Made by a program: the position numbers and the translations under genes
From: Neoroseomonas oryzicola
GTDB taxonomy: Bacteria > Pseudomonadota > Alphaproteobacteria > Acetobacterales > Acetobacteraceae
Reading direction: 5' to 3'
Length of the DNA: 64,000 nucleotides
NCBI RefSeq assembly: GCF_012163135.1
Contig: NZ_JAAVUP010000005.1
Coordinates: 1-64,000, forward strand
Shown: positions 44,063-53,807 of the stretch, piece after piece
How positions within the stretch are numbered: the stretch's first letter is position 1
Layout of the letters: the number at the start of each line of letters is the position of its first letter
Notes under the pieces: generated by a model
The model's database searches: none
Told to the model about the DNA's origin: nothing
The model's input: only the letters and a program-made list of their open reading frames with translations

Positions 44063-45594
44063 GACAGATCACCGCCGCGCAGGCCGCCGCCGCGCTGCGC
44101 GATGGCGATACGCTGCTGATCGGCGGATCGGGCGGCGGTCACGCGGTGCCGGATGCGCTGCTGGAAGCCGTGGGCAACCGCTTCCGCGAGACCGGCGCGC
44201 CGCGCGGCATTACCGCGCTGCATCCGGTCGGCCTCGGCGACGGCAAGACGCGCGGCGCCGGCCACCTGGCGCAGGACGGGCTATTGAAGCGCGTCGTCTC
44301 CGGCACCTTCGTCAACAGCCCCGGCATCGCGCGCCTCGCGCTCGACGAGAAGATCGAGGCCTACACCCTGCCCCAGGGTGCATTGTCGCAGCTGATGCGC
44401 GAAATGGCCGCCGGCCGCGCGGGGCTGCTCACCAAGGTCGGCTTGCGCACCTTCGTCGATCCGCGCATCGGCGGCGGGCGACAGAGCCAGCGCGCCACCG
44501 AGGACCTGATCGAGGTGGTGACGCTGCGCGGCGAGGAGTACCTCTTCTACAAGCCCTACAAGGTCGATGTCGCGTTCATCCGCGGCTCGGCGATCGACGA
44601 GGCCGGCAACCTCTCGATGGAGCACGAGGCGGTGACGCTCGAGATGCTCTCCATCGCCCAGGCGACGCGGCGGCAGGGCGGCATCGTCATCGCCCAGGCC
44701 AAGCGCCTGGTGCCGCGCGGCAAGCTTCACCCGAAGATGGTGAAGGTCCCGGGCATCCTGGTGGATGCCTTCGTCATCGTGCCCGACCAGTGGCAGACCT
44801 ACGAGACGCAGGACAGCCTCGCCTATTCCGGTCATCACCGCGTCGCGCTGGACGAGGTCCCTCGCCTGCCGCCCGGCCCCCGGCGCATCGTCGCCCGGCG
44901 TGGCGCGATGGAGCTGTTCGAGGGCGCGGTCTGCAACCTCGGATCGGGCATCTCGACCGGCATCGCCAATGTCGCGGCGGAGGAGGCGGTGCTCGACCGC
45001 ATCTGCCTGACCAACGAACAGGGCAACATCGGCGGCGCACCGGCGAGCGGCAACGAGGCCGGCGCGGCGAGCAGCCCGGACGCGCAGGTCGACCAGCCCT
45101 ACCAGTTCGATTTCTACGACGGTGGCGGGCTGGACCTCGCCTTCCTCTCCTTCGCCGAATTCGACGCGGCGGGGAATGTGAACGTCTCGCGCTTCGGCGG
45201 GCGCATCGTCGGGCCGGGCGGCTTCGTCAACATCAGCCAGGGTGCAGGGCGCGTGGTGTTCGGGGGCACGCTGACCGCCGGCGAGGCGAAGAAGGCCGTG
45301 CAGCAGGTCGAACAGATCTCCTTCTCCGGTCCCTATGCGCGCGAGCGCGGGCAGGAGGTGCTTTACGTCACCGAACGCGCCGTGTTCCGGCTCGGCGCCA
45401 GCGGTCCCGAACTGATCGAGGTCGCGCCCGGCCTCGATGTCGAGCGCGACGTGATCGACGCCATGGCGTTCCGGCCGGCGGTCTCGCCGGCGCTGAAGCA
45501 GATGGATGCGGCATTGTTTGCCGATGGGCCGATGGGGCTCGCGGCGCGCCTGCCGCCGCGCCCGGTGCGGACGACCGCGGGACGGCTGCCATGA
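44059..45594 (+). CDS. Family I CoA-transferase (propionate/acetate CoA-transferase-like)
   Basis: A 511-residue single-chain CoA-transferase with alpha and beta halves fused, as in YdiF/propionate CoA-transferase. The catalytic glutamate is Glu320 in TNEQGNIGGAPASG. The N-terminal half has the G-G-S-G-G-G-H glycine-rich loop. It activates a carboxylic acid by taking CoA from acetyl- or another acyl-CoA. Its ATG overlaps the fused ATPase stop, and its stop overlaps the MaoC ATG, so uptake, activation and a hydration step are coupled. This suggests the third importer brings in a carboxylic acid rather than a peptide (inference). Confidence 0.9.
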   Translation: MRQITAAQAAAALRDGDTLLIGGSGGGHAVPDALLEAVGNRFRETGAPRGITALHPVGLGDGKTRGAGHLAQDGLLKRVVSGTFVNSPGIARLALDEKIEAYTLPQGALSQLMREMAAGRAGLLTKVGLRTFVDPRIGGGRQSQRATEDLIEVVTLRGEEYLFYKPYKVDVAFIRGSAIDEAGNLSMEHEAVTLEMLSIAQATRRQGGIVIAQAKRLVPRGKLHPKMVKVPGILVDAFVIVPDQWQTYETQDSLAYSGHHRVALDEVPRLPPGPRRIVARRGAMELFEGAVCNLGSGISTGIANVAAEEAVLDRICLTNEQGNIGGAPASGNEAGAASSPDAQVDQPYQFDFYDGGGLDLAFLSFAEFDAAGNVNVSRFGGRIVGPGGFVNISQGAGRVVFGGTLTAGEAKKAVQQVEQISFSGPYARERGQEVLYVTERAVFRLGASGPELIEVAPGLDVERDVIDAMAFRPAVSPALKQMDAALFADGPMGLAARLPPRPVRTTAGRLP

Positions 45595-46031
45595 AGGCGC
45601 CAACCTTCCTCGAAGCCGGCGAAGTCGCCGAATACACCCGCCGCATCGATGCCGAGGACATCGCCGCCTTCGCCCGCATCAGCGGGGACGACGATCCAGT
45701 GCACACCGACGCCGACTTCGCTGCGCGCACCGCCTTCGGGCGCTGCATCGCGCATGGAGCGCATGTGATGGGGCTGCTCTCGACGACAGCGAGCATGATG
45801 TCGCGCCGGTCGGTCGCGCGCGGGGCCACGGGCACGCCGGTCTCGGCGGGCTATGACCGCATCCGCTTCACCCGTCCGGTCTTCGCCGGCGACACGCTGA
45901 CCGCGCGCTACGTCATCGAGGAGGTGGACGACGGCCGCGCCCGCACCCGCGCGCGGCTGGAGGTGGTGAACCAGGATGGGGCGACCTGCCTAGTCGGGAC
46001 GCATGTCCTGGCCTGGGTGATGCCTGCCTAG
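45591..46031 (+). CDS. MaoC-like hydratase (2)
   Basis: A 146-residue hot-dog-fold protein with the R-hydratase motif F-A-R-I-S-G-D-D-D-P-V-H followed by F-G-R-C-I-A-H-G. The Asp-x4-His pair and the length fit PhaJ/MaoC-type R-specific enoyl-CoA hydratases. The start overlaps the CoA-transferase stop as ATGA. It is the last gene of the unit running from 40204. Confidence 0.9.
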   Translation: MKAPTFLEAGEVAEYTRRIDAEDIAAFARISGDDDPVHTDADFAARTAFGRCIAHGAHVMGLLSTTASMMSRRSVARGATGTPVSAGYDRIRFTRPVFAGDTLTARYVIEEVDDGRARTRARLEVVNQDGATCLVGTHVLAWVMPA

Positions 46032-46156
46032 ACATCGCGTCTCGCGGCGCGGCGGCCTCGACAAGCGGCGCTCTTCGACCTTGAGCAGATCTCGGTTTCC
46101 CCGTCGCGCGCCAGGCCGCAGTCTGTGGCCTGCGCGTCGCGGAACAAGGACCGACC

Positions 46157-46945
46157 ATGCCCGAGCCCCTGCTGCTGGATTTCGCTGACGGGGTCGCCCT
46201 GCTGACGCTCAACCGGCCCGCCCGGCTCAATGCGCTCGGCAACGACCTCCTCGCCGCGATCCAGGATGCGCTGGACCGGATCGAGTTCGACGCAGCGACG
46301 CGCGCGGTCGTCATCACGGGCGCCGGCCGCGCCTTCAGCGCAGGGGCCGACATCAAGGCATTCCAGCAGCACATGCAGGCCGGGCCGGCCGAGGCCATCG
46401 CCCACTTCATGCGCCCCGGCCATCGCATGACACGCCGCGTCGAGAGTTTCCCCAAGCCCGTCATCGCGGCCGTGAACGGCCTCGCCTTCGGCGGTGGCTG
46501 CGAACTGGTCGAGTCCACGCACATCGCCCTTGCCGCGGAGGACGCCACCTTCGCCAAGGCCGAGGTGAATATCGGCATCATCCCGACCTTCGGCGGCACG
46601 CAGCGCCTGCCGCGCAATGTCGGCCGCAAGGCGGCGCTCGAATTGATCCTCACCGGCCGGGTGTTCGATGCAGCGGAGGCCGCGCGGCTCGGCCTGGTGA
46701 ACCGTGTCCTGCCCGCGAACGAAGTGCTGCCGGCGGCGCTCGGCCTCGCGAGGACGCTTGCGGCCAAGCCGCCGCTTACCCTGGCGGCCGCCTTGTCCGC
46801 GGTGCACCGGGGCATGGATGCCTCGATCGACGACGGGCTCGCCATCGAGGAAGCGGCCTTCGCCCGCATCGCGTCGACCCATGACGCGCAGGAAGGCGTC
46901 GCGGCCTTCGTGGAGAAGCGCGCGCCGGCCTTCCTCGGGCGATAG
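46157..46945 (+). CDS. Enoyl-CoA hydratase/isomerase-family protein (2)
   Basis: A 262-residue crotonase-family enzyme with Glu116 (GGGCELVES) and Glu136 (AKAEVNIGI) both present, and the oxyanion loop F-S-A-G-A-D-I-K. The segment I-P-T-F-G-G-T-Q-R is typical of short-chain enoyl-CoA hydratases. It starts 125 bases after the MaoC gene and may have its own promoter. It completes the beta-oxidation-like set in this region. Confidence 0.93.
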   Translation: MPEPLLLDFADGVALLTLNRPARLNALGNDLLAAIQDALDRIEFDAATRAVVITGAGRAFSAGADIKAFQQHMQAGPAEAIAHFMRPGHRMTRRVESFPKPVIAAVNGLAFGGGCELVESTHIALAAEDATFAKAEVNIGIIPTFGGTQRLPRNVGRKAALELILTGRVFDAAEAARLGLVNRVLPANEVLPAALGLARTLAAKPPLTLAAALSAVHRGMDASIDDGLAIEEAAFARIASTHDAQEGVAAFVEKRAPAFLGR

Positions 46946-46956
46946 CCCTTCCGCGG

Positions 46957-47394
46957 CTAGCGGGCGCCCTCCGTGACGGCCAGGCGGCGCCTGAGCGCGC
47001 GCAATTCCTCGAAGCGCGCGGTCACGTCCCGCAGAACCGCCGCCATCCCGACCATGGCGCCACCGGCGTCGCGCATTGGCACGATCGTGAACTCCACCGA
47101 GATGCGATGCCCGTCGCGATGCAGCGCCGGCACGGCCATCACGTCGCCCGCGCCGTAGCGCGAATGTCCGGTCGCCATCACCTTGTCGAAGCCCTGCCAG
47201 TGCCGCGCGCGCTGGGCCTCCGGAATGATGATGTCGAGCGAGCGGCCCAGCGCCTCGGCCTCGGTGAAGCCGAAGATGCGCTCCGCGCCCGGGCTCCAGA
47301 GGGCGATGGAGCCGTCGCGACCGCAATAGACGACGGCATCCGCGACGGAGCCGAGCAGTGCCTCCCCCAGCGCCGCACGGTCTTCCGGCGTCAT
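46957..47394 (-). CDS. Stand-alone PAS-domain protein
   Basis: A 145-residue protein made almost wholly of one PAS domain (W-S-P-G-A-E-R-I-F-G-F, then E-A-L-G-R-S-L-D-I-I-I-P, then H-R-D-G and R-D-V-T) with a short Arg-rich tail. No kinase, GGDEF or DNA-binding output is attached, so it probably acts through a partner. Its ATG overlaps the stop of the cyclo-ligase gene (ATGA), which makes the two an operon. Cofactor and signal are unknown. Confidence 0.82.
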   Translation of the reverse strand: MTPEDRAALGEALLGSVADAVVYCGRDGSIALWSPGAERIFGFTEAEALGRSLDIIIPEAQRARHWQGFDKVMATGHSRYGAGDVMAVPALHRDGHRISVEFTIVPMRDAGGAMVGMAAVLRDVTARFEELRALRRRLAVTEGAR

Positions 47395-48035
47395 GCCCTG
47401 GGCTCCAGCGCGCCGGCCTCCGTCACGATGAGGTCCATGGGGATGTCGTGCGGCTGCGGATGGATGGTGGCGAGGCGCAGACCCTCGAAGCCGATGCCGA
47501 TGGCACGCGACCGGCGCGGCATCGCCGCGAGAGTCCGGTCGTAGTAGCCCCCGCCATGACCCAGCCGGTAGCCCCGCGCATCGAAGCCGACCAGCGGCAC
47601 CAGCAGCGTATCGGGCAGCACCGGATCGCCCTCGGCGGGGATTGGGATGTTCCAGATGCCCGGCACCATGCGGGCGCCGGGACGCCACGGGCGGAACTCC
47701 ATCGGCGCCGCGCGCTTCACCACCACCGGCAGGGCCAGGCGCGCGCCCTCCCGGTGCAGGGCGCGGACGAGCGGCCGGACGTCGTATTCGCCCTTGAAGG
47801 GCCAGTAGAAACCGATGTGCCGGCCGGCGAAGTCCGGCACCGCGGCGCGCAGATGCGCGGTGATGAGGCGATCGCGCTGCCGGCGCTCGGCCTGCGGCAC
47901 CGCGGCGCGGCAGGCGATCAGCCGCACGCGCTCGGCCCGGCGCCAGGCTCTCACCTCCTTCCATCCGGGGGCGCCCAGCCAGGCGGGATCCAGCTCATGC
48001 ATGAAGCAGGGCGGGGAGGCGCAGATGATATCCAC
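47391..48035 (-). CDS. 5-formyltetrahydrofolate cyclo-ligase family protein
   Basis: A 214-residue protein with the family end block PLVGFDARGYRLGHGGGYYD (residues about 147-166), the nucleotide- and Mg-binding loop of methenyl-THF synthetases. The reaction is ATP-dependent conversion of 5-formyl-THF to 5,10-methenyl-THF. The start is GTG 48035, supported by a GGAGGAGGA seven bases upstream; ATG 48002 is the alternative. The N-terminus is longer than average and starts M-D-I-I-C-A-S-P-P-C. Coupling to a lone PAS protein is unusual. Confidence 0.88.
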   Translation of the reverse strand: MDIICASPPCFMHELDPAWLGAPGWKEVRAWRRAERVRLIACRAAVPQAERRQRDRLITAHLRAAVPDFAGRHIGFYWPFKGEYDVRPLVRALHREGARLALPVVVKRAAPMEFRPWRPGARMVPGIWNIPIPAEGDPVLPDTLLVPLVGFDARGYRLGHGGGYYDRTLAAMPRRSRAIGIGFEGLRLATIHPQPHDIPMDLIVTEAGALEPRA

Positions 48036-48075
48036 GTTCGGATCCTCCTCCGGTGGGGCGATGGCAGGCGTGACG

Positions 48076-48903
48076 TCATGGCGTCACCTCCGCCAGCGCG
48101 GGCGGTTCGGCGAGGCCGGCATCGCGCGGCGTGCCGGTGCCGCCGCGTCGCCGCATCACGATCTCGGCGAGAACCGAAAGCGCGATCTCGGCCGGCGACC
48201 GCGCCCCGAGGTCCAGCCCCGCCGGGGCGCGCAGACGTGCGAGCGTTGCAGGACCGAAGCCCTCGTCGCGCAGGAAGTCCCGCATCAGTGCCGCGCGCTT
48301 GCGGCTGGCGATGATCGCGACATGGCCGGCGGGCGATCGCAGCGCGCGCACGGCGGACAGGTGGTCGCCCTTGTGCTGCGTCGCGATCACCACGCTGTCG
48401 TCGCGCGCGGGCTGCAGCCGCGCGAAGTCGTAGTCGTCGCCGATGATCTCGTCGGCGCCCGGAAAGCGGTCCGGCTCCGGCGCCGGCACGTCGCTCACGA
48501 CGACGCGGAAGCCGAGTTCCACGCCGATCCGGCAGAGGCTTTCCGCGATCCGGCCATGCCCGACGATCCAAAGCGTCGCGTGTGGGACGATGGGGGCCAC
48601 GAAGACGCGCATCGTGCCGCCGCAGGGCATCCCGACGCCGAGCACCTCGTCATCGAGGTCGAGGTCGATCATGCGTGGACGGCCATCCCCGAGGCCATCC
48701 AGCGCCGCCCGCCGGACCGCCCCTTCGGCGCAGCCGCCGCCGACCCAGCCGAGCAGCACCGTACCGGCCGCGTCGATCAGCGCCCGGTCGCCAGGATGGG
48801 CGGAAGTGGACCCGCGCGTCTCGACCACCGTCGCCAGCGCGTGGGGTTCGCGTCGCCGCGCCATCGCCGCCATCAGCTCGGCCAGCCTCGCATCCTCCGG
48901 CAT
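48076..48903 (-). CDS. xdhC: XdhC-family molybdenum-enzyme maturation protein
   Basis: A 275-residue XdhC/CoxI protein: the N-terminal XdhC domain (LATVVETRGSTSAHPG; G-W-V-G-G-G-C; G-M-P-C-G-G) and a C-terminal Rossmann-type domain (W-I-V-G-H-G-R-I-A). Such proteins sulfurate or insert molybdenum cofactor into xanthine-dehydrogenase-type enzymes. ATG 48903 was chosen; ATG 48927 and TTG 48969 are in frame upstream. No molybdenum hydroxylase genes are adjacent, but modABC for molybdate uptake is 11 kb away. Confidence 0.85.
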   Translation of the reverse strand: MPEDARLAELMAAMARRREPHALATVVETRGSTSAHPGDRALIDAAGTVLLGWVGGGCAEGAVRRAALDGLGDGRPRMIDLDLDDEVLGVGMPCGGTMRVFVAPIVPHATLWIVGHGRIAESLCRIGVELGFRVVVSDVPAPEPDRFPGADEIIGDDYDFARLQPARDDSVVIATQHKGDHLSAVRALRSPAGHVAIIASRKRAALMRDFLRDEGFGPATLARLRAPAGLDLGARSPAEIALSVLAEIVMRRRGGTGTPRDAGLAEPPALAEVTP

Positions 48904-48987
48904 CGTCAGCCCATGCGCCTCCGTCATCACCGCGCAGGCGATCCTGGCCCCCCGCCCGAGGCGCGACAAATGCGAGTTCCTGCTGGT

Positions 48988-49884
48988 TCAGTGCGGATCT
49001 TCCGCACGATGGCGGCGCGTGCCCCGCCCCGCGGCAGCGACGCCGGGCTGATCCCGCGCGATGCGGCGCAGGCCGTCGAGCGCCGCCTCGATCAGCGCGG
49101 GATCGGCGCTGGTCTCGCTGAACACGGCATAGGCCGGATAGAAGAATTCCGGCGTCTCCGGCACCAGTGCGAGGCGCCCGGCTTCGAGATACGGCCGCAC
49201 GGCGCCGAGGCGGAAGTATCCGGTGCCTCCGGCCTCGAGCAGGTAGCCCAGGCCAAGCGGGCCGAGATCCACCACCAGGCTCGGCTCGCGCTGGCCGCCC
49301 CCCGCCGCGGCGTAGTGCAGCGCGAGTTCCGGCCCCCAGTCGACCTGCACGTAGTCGTCGCGGCCGCTGCCGCCCGTGCTGCGGACCATGACGAGCCGCT
49401 CCTCCATCAGCAGCTCGATCCTGAGGCCGGGCCGATGACGGGGCGCATAGGCCACGCCGATGTCGATGATGCCGCCGGCGACCTGGTCGACCACGGTCTC
49501 GGGGAGGCCGACATGGGCGCGCAGCGCGACGTCCGGCTGCGCGCGGCGCATCCACAGCAGCCAGCGCAGCAGCAGCGGGTCCCACAGGCTGTGCTCCGCG
49601 CCGATGCCAAGCACGGCGCGCCGGCCGGCCGGCACCGCGACCTCGTGCCGCGCGCGTTCCCACAGCTGCACCATCGCCGGCGCGTGGCGAAGGAACTGCT
49701 CGCCCGCCGGCGTCAGGCTGGCGCCGGACTTGTTGCGGACGAAGAGGCGGCGGCGGAGCTGATCCTCCAGCGTGCGGATGCGGGCGCTGACCGTCGTCTG
49801 GCTGACATTCAGGCGTTCCGAGGCGCGGATGAAGCTGCCGGCGGAGACGATGGCGAGGAAGGTGCGGACCAGTTCGATGTCCAT
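48988..49884 (-). CDS. LysR-family transcriptional regulator (2)
   Basis: A 298-residue LysR regulator with the N-terminal helix-turn-helix (GSFIRASERLNVSQTTVS) and the effector domain. ATG 49884 gives the normal M-D-I-E-L-V-R-T-F start; an in-frame start at 49917 adds an unlikely leader. It has the same orientation as XdhC and the cyclo-ligase, 85 bases upstream of the former. Targets are unknown. Confidence 0.9.
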   Translation of the reverse strand: MDIELVRTFLAIVSAGSFIRASERLNVSQTTVSARIRTLEDQLRRRLFVRNKSGASLTPAGEQFLRHAPAMVQLWERARHEVAVPAGRRAVLGIGAEHSLWDPLLLRWLLWMRRAQPDVALRAHVGLPETVVDQVAGGIIDIGVAYAPRHRPGLRIELLMEERLVMVRSTGGSGRDDYVQVDWGPELALHYAAAGGGQREPSLVVDLGPLGLGYLLEAGGTGYFRLGAVRPYLEAGRLALVPETPEFFYPAYAVFSETSADPALIEAALDGLRRIARDQPGVAAAGRGTRRHRAEDPH

Positions 49885-49969
49885 GGCCGCACTGAATAGC
49901 ACGATTTCCGCATTCAAATATCAATGAAACTCGATTTACCGCAGGAACCAGGCCCCGGGCGCAACGGCG

Positions 49970-50341
49970 CTACGGCACGAGATAGGCCGCGATCAGGTCG
50001 AGCTGCAGGAACCCCGTGACCAGGATGATGTTGAGCGCCCAGGCCACGGTCAGGCTCCGCGCGACCATGCGCAGCGTCGGCGGCGCCGCCTCCGCGCAGC
50101 GCCAGACGGCAACCACGATCCAGCCCGTATAGGCGAGGAGGACGACGAGCAGCGCCTGCTGCAGGCTCCGTCGCCCGGCCTCGGCCGCCAGCATGTAGAG
50201 AAGGCCGATCGCGATGCTCGTCAGCACGCCGTAGATCCAGAACACGCGCGCCAGCGGGAGGCGACCTTCCCAGGCGCGCAATTCGGGCTCGAACAGGATC
50301 AGCCCCCAGCGGATCAGGCGTGTCAGGCCATGGCCTTGCAT
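49970..50341 (-). CDS. Small membrane protein of unknown function
   Basis: A 123-residue protein with three likely membrane segments: about 30-52 (V-F-W-I-Y-G-V-L-T-S-I), 63-83 (A-L-L-V-V-L-L-A-Y-T) and 98-120 (A-W-A-L-N-I-I-L-V-T). The frame is open upstream, but ATG 50341 starts a plausible cytoplasmic lead (MQGHGLTRLIRWG). No family was recognised. It stands alone between the LysR gene and the divergent serine dehydratase. Confidence 0.65.
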   Translation of the reverse strand: MQGHGLTRLIRWGLILFEPELRAWEGRLPLARVFWIYGVLTSIAIGLLYMLAAEAGRRSLQQALLVVLLAYTGWIVVAVWRCAEAAPPTLRMVARSLTVAWALNIILVTGFLQLDLIAAYLVP

Positions 50342-50574
50342 GCGAACGACACCGGCGAATGCGACGGCGCGCGTCGTGGATCCTGCGGCCGTGGATGGGA
50401 GACCATGCACCGTGCCGGCCGTGCGGCACCAGCGCAACGCGATGCGGGGCCCCGCCCGGCCTGCCGTGCCGGCCGGCTTCGGGGCCTCGCCGGTCCTGCC
50501 CGGTCGAGCATTTGTCTCGCCTCCATCCCGATCCGCGACGATACTCGGCGACGAAGAACAGAAGCGAAGCACGC

Positions 50575-51957
<1,383 letters not shown>

Positions 51958-51973
51958 CCGCGCCCGCGGGACG

Positions 51974-52747
51974 CTACTGCGCGTAATCCGGCTGCGTCCG
52001 GTCGAGCATCCGCTTCATGGCGGCGAAATGGTAGTCCGAGGCGCTCATGGTCAGGGCAGGATCCTTCCACGCCGCCTGCGCGCGCATCTTCTCCAGCACC
52101 TCCTCCTTCACGAATCGCCGGCGCTGGCCGGTCCACATCGAGAAGAGCTGCGTGCGGCAGGCGCGCTCGAGGAAATACAGGCGCCGATAGGCCTGCGCGA
52201 CGGTGTCGCCGATCACGACGACGCCGTGGTTCGCCATCATCAGGATGACCTTGTCGCCCATCAGCGCCGCCATCCGCTCGCCCTCGGCATGTTCATGGGC
52301 GAAGCCGTTGTAGTCATAGTCATACGCGATGCGGCCGTTGAACTGCAGCGCGCCCTGCCCCGTCATCTCGACGGTCATGTCCTCGAGCTGCGACAGCGCC
52401 GTCGAATAGGGCATGTGCGTATGCAGCACGCAGGCCGCGCCGGTCGCCTCATGGATCGGCGCGTGGATGCAGATGGCGCTGCGGTCGGCCGGCCCCTTGC
52501 CTTCGATGATCTCGCCATCGAAGGAGACTTCCATCAGGTTGCTTGCCGTGACCTCGTTCCAATGGAGGCCGAACTCGTTCAGGTAGAAGCGCCGGGGGCG
52601 GCCAGGCACCAGCAGCGTGAAGTGGTTGTCGACCGCCTCGTGAAAGTCATCCAGGACGGCGAGCCGGTGCGCGGCGGCGAGATCGATGCGCGCCTGGCGG
52701 CGCTGGGCCTCGAGCAGGTCGGGCGGCGTGGTCTGCAGGCTGTCCAT
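51974..52747 (-). CDS. Class II aldolase/adducin-family protein
   Basis: A 257-residue zinc-dependent class II aldolase-fold protein. Metal ligands are visible in V-L-H-T-H-M-P and in A-N-H-G-V-V-V. Proteins of this length and pattern are often annotated as adducin-like rather than as true sugar-phosphate aldolases, and no substrate can be assigned. It is 43 bases downstream of the orphan binding protein gene, on the same strand, and is the last of a three-gene run with the aminotransferase. Confidence 0.87.
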   Translation of the reverse strand: MDSLQTTPPDLLEAQRRQARIDLAAAHRLAVLDDFHEAVDNHFTLLVPGRPRRFYLNEFGLHWNEVTASNLMEVSFDGEIIEGKGPADRSAICIHAPIHEATGAACVLHTHMPYSTALSQLEDMTVEMTGQGALQFNGRIAYDYDYNGFAHEHAEGERMAALMGDKVILMMANHGVVVIGDTVAQAYRRLYFLERACRTQLFSMWTGQRRRFVKEEVLEKMRAQAAWKDPALTMSASDYHFAAMKRMLDRTQPDYAQ

Positions 52748-52790
52748 GGATGCTTCCTTTCCGTCTTCCCGGGAACGCCGCCGGCCCCTG

Positions 52791-53807
52791 TCACCAGAGC
52801 CAGCTCATCATCATCCCACCCTGGGTCCAGAGACGATTCAAGCCGCGATCGAGCCCAAGCCCCTGGCTGCCCGCATGGCGCTCATACAGCGTGCCGTAGT
52901 CGCCCACCTGGCGGACCACCTGGAAGGCCCAGTCGTCGCGCAGCCCGAGCCCGGCGCCGACATTCTCGTTCAGCCCGAGGAAGCGGCGGACCTGCGGGTC
53001 GGTGGTGCTGGCGCGGGTCGCCTCGACATTCTCGCGCGTCAGGCCGAATTCCTCCGCCTGGATCAGGGCGGAGATGGTCCAGCGCACCAGCAGCCCCCAT
53101 TCCGCGTCGCCGTTGCGCACCATCGCGCCATGGGGCTCCTTCGCGATCAGCTCCGGCAGCAGCATCACCGCATTCGGGTCGGGCGCCGCGAGCCGGTTGG
53201 CGCTGAGGCTGATCATGTCGTTGCTGATGGCGTCGCAGCGCCCGGCGAAGAAGGCGGCGATGACGCTCGGCTGGGTGTCGAAGGCGATCGTCGTCAGCCG
53301 GATGTTGGACCGCTGCGCGAAGTCGTTGAGGTTGCGCTCGATGACGCTGCCCTGCGTGGCGCAGACCGTCGCGCCATCGAGTTCCGTCGCGCGCGTGACG
53401 TTGAGGCTGCGGCGCACCAGGAAGCCCTGGCCGGTGTAGAAATAGGGCGGCGCCACGATGCTGAGCCCCAGGGTCGCATCGCGCGAGAGCGTCAGAGCCG
53501 TGAGGTAGACGAGCACGTCGACCTCGCCGCTCTGCAGGGCGGTGAAGCGGCTCTGGGCCGTGAGGGGCACGAAACGGACCTTCTCGGCATCGCCCAGGGC
53601 TGCCGCTGCGATCGCTCGGCAGATGTCCGCGTGCAGGCCGACCCAGCGGCCTTGCGAGTCAGGACGGGCCATGCCCGCGACGCCGGTCGGGACGCCGCAG
53701 CGCACGGCTCCGTTCTGACGCACTGCGTCCAGCGTCGGCCCTGCGCTCGCTGGCGCGGCGAAACTCAGCAGGCCCGCCGCGAGGCAGGCAAAGATCGCGT
53801 TGCGCAT
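52791..53807 (-). CDS. Amino-acid ABC solute-binding protein, AapJ-like, without permease
   Basis: A 338-residue periplasmic binding protein of family 3. A Sec signal (MRNAIFACLAAGLLSFAAP, cut after A-S-A) is followed by the mature strand V-R-C-G-V and blocks G-L-H-A-D-I-C-R-A-I and L-T-L-S-R-D typical of general L-amino-acid (AapJ) binding proteins. No permease or ATPase of that type lies nearby, so it must share another system or act as a sensor. Its ATG shares a base with the aminotransferase stop (TGATG), so the two are coupled. Confidence 0.88.
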   Translation of the reverse strand: MRNAIFACLAAGLLSFAAPASAGPTLDAVRQNGAVRCGVPTGVAGMARPDSQGRWVGLHADICRAIAAAALGDAEKVRFVPLTAQSRFTALQSGEVDVLVYLTALTLSRDATLGLSIVAPPYFYTGQGFLVRRSLNVTRATELDGATVCATQGSVIERNLNDFAQRSNIRLTTIAFDTQPSVIAAFFAGRCDAISNDMISLSANRLAAPDPNAVMLLPELIAKEPHGAMVRNGDAEWGLLVRWTISALIQAEEFGLTRENVEATRASTTDPQVRRFLGLNENVGAGLGLRDDWAFQVVRQVGDYGTLYERHAGSQGLGLDRGLNRLWTQGGMMMSWLW

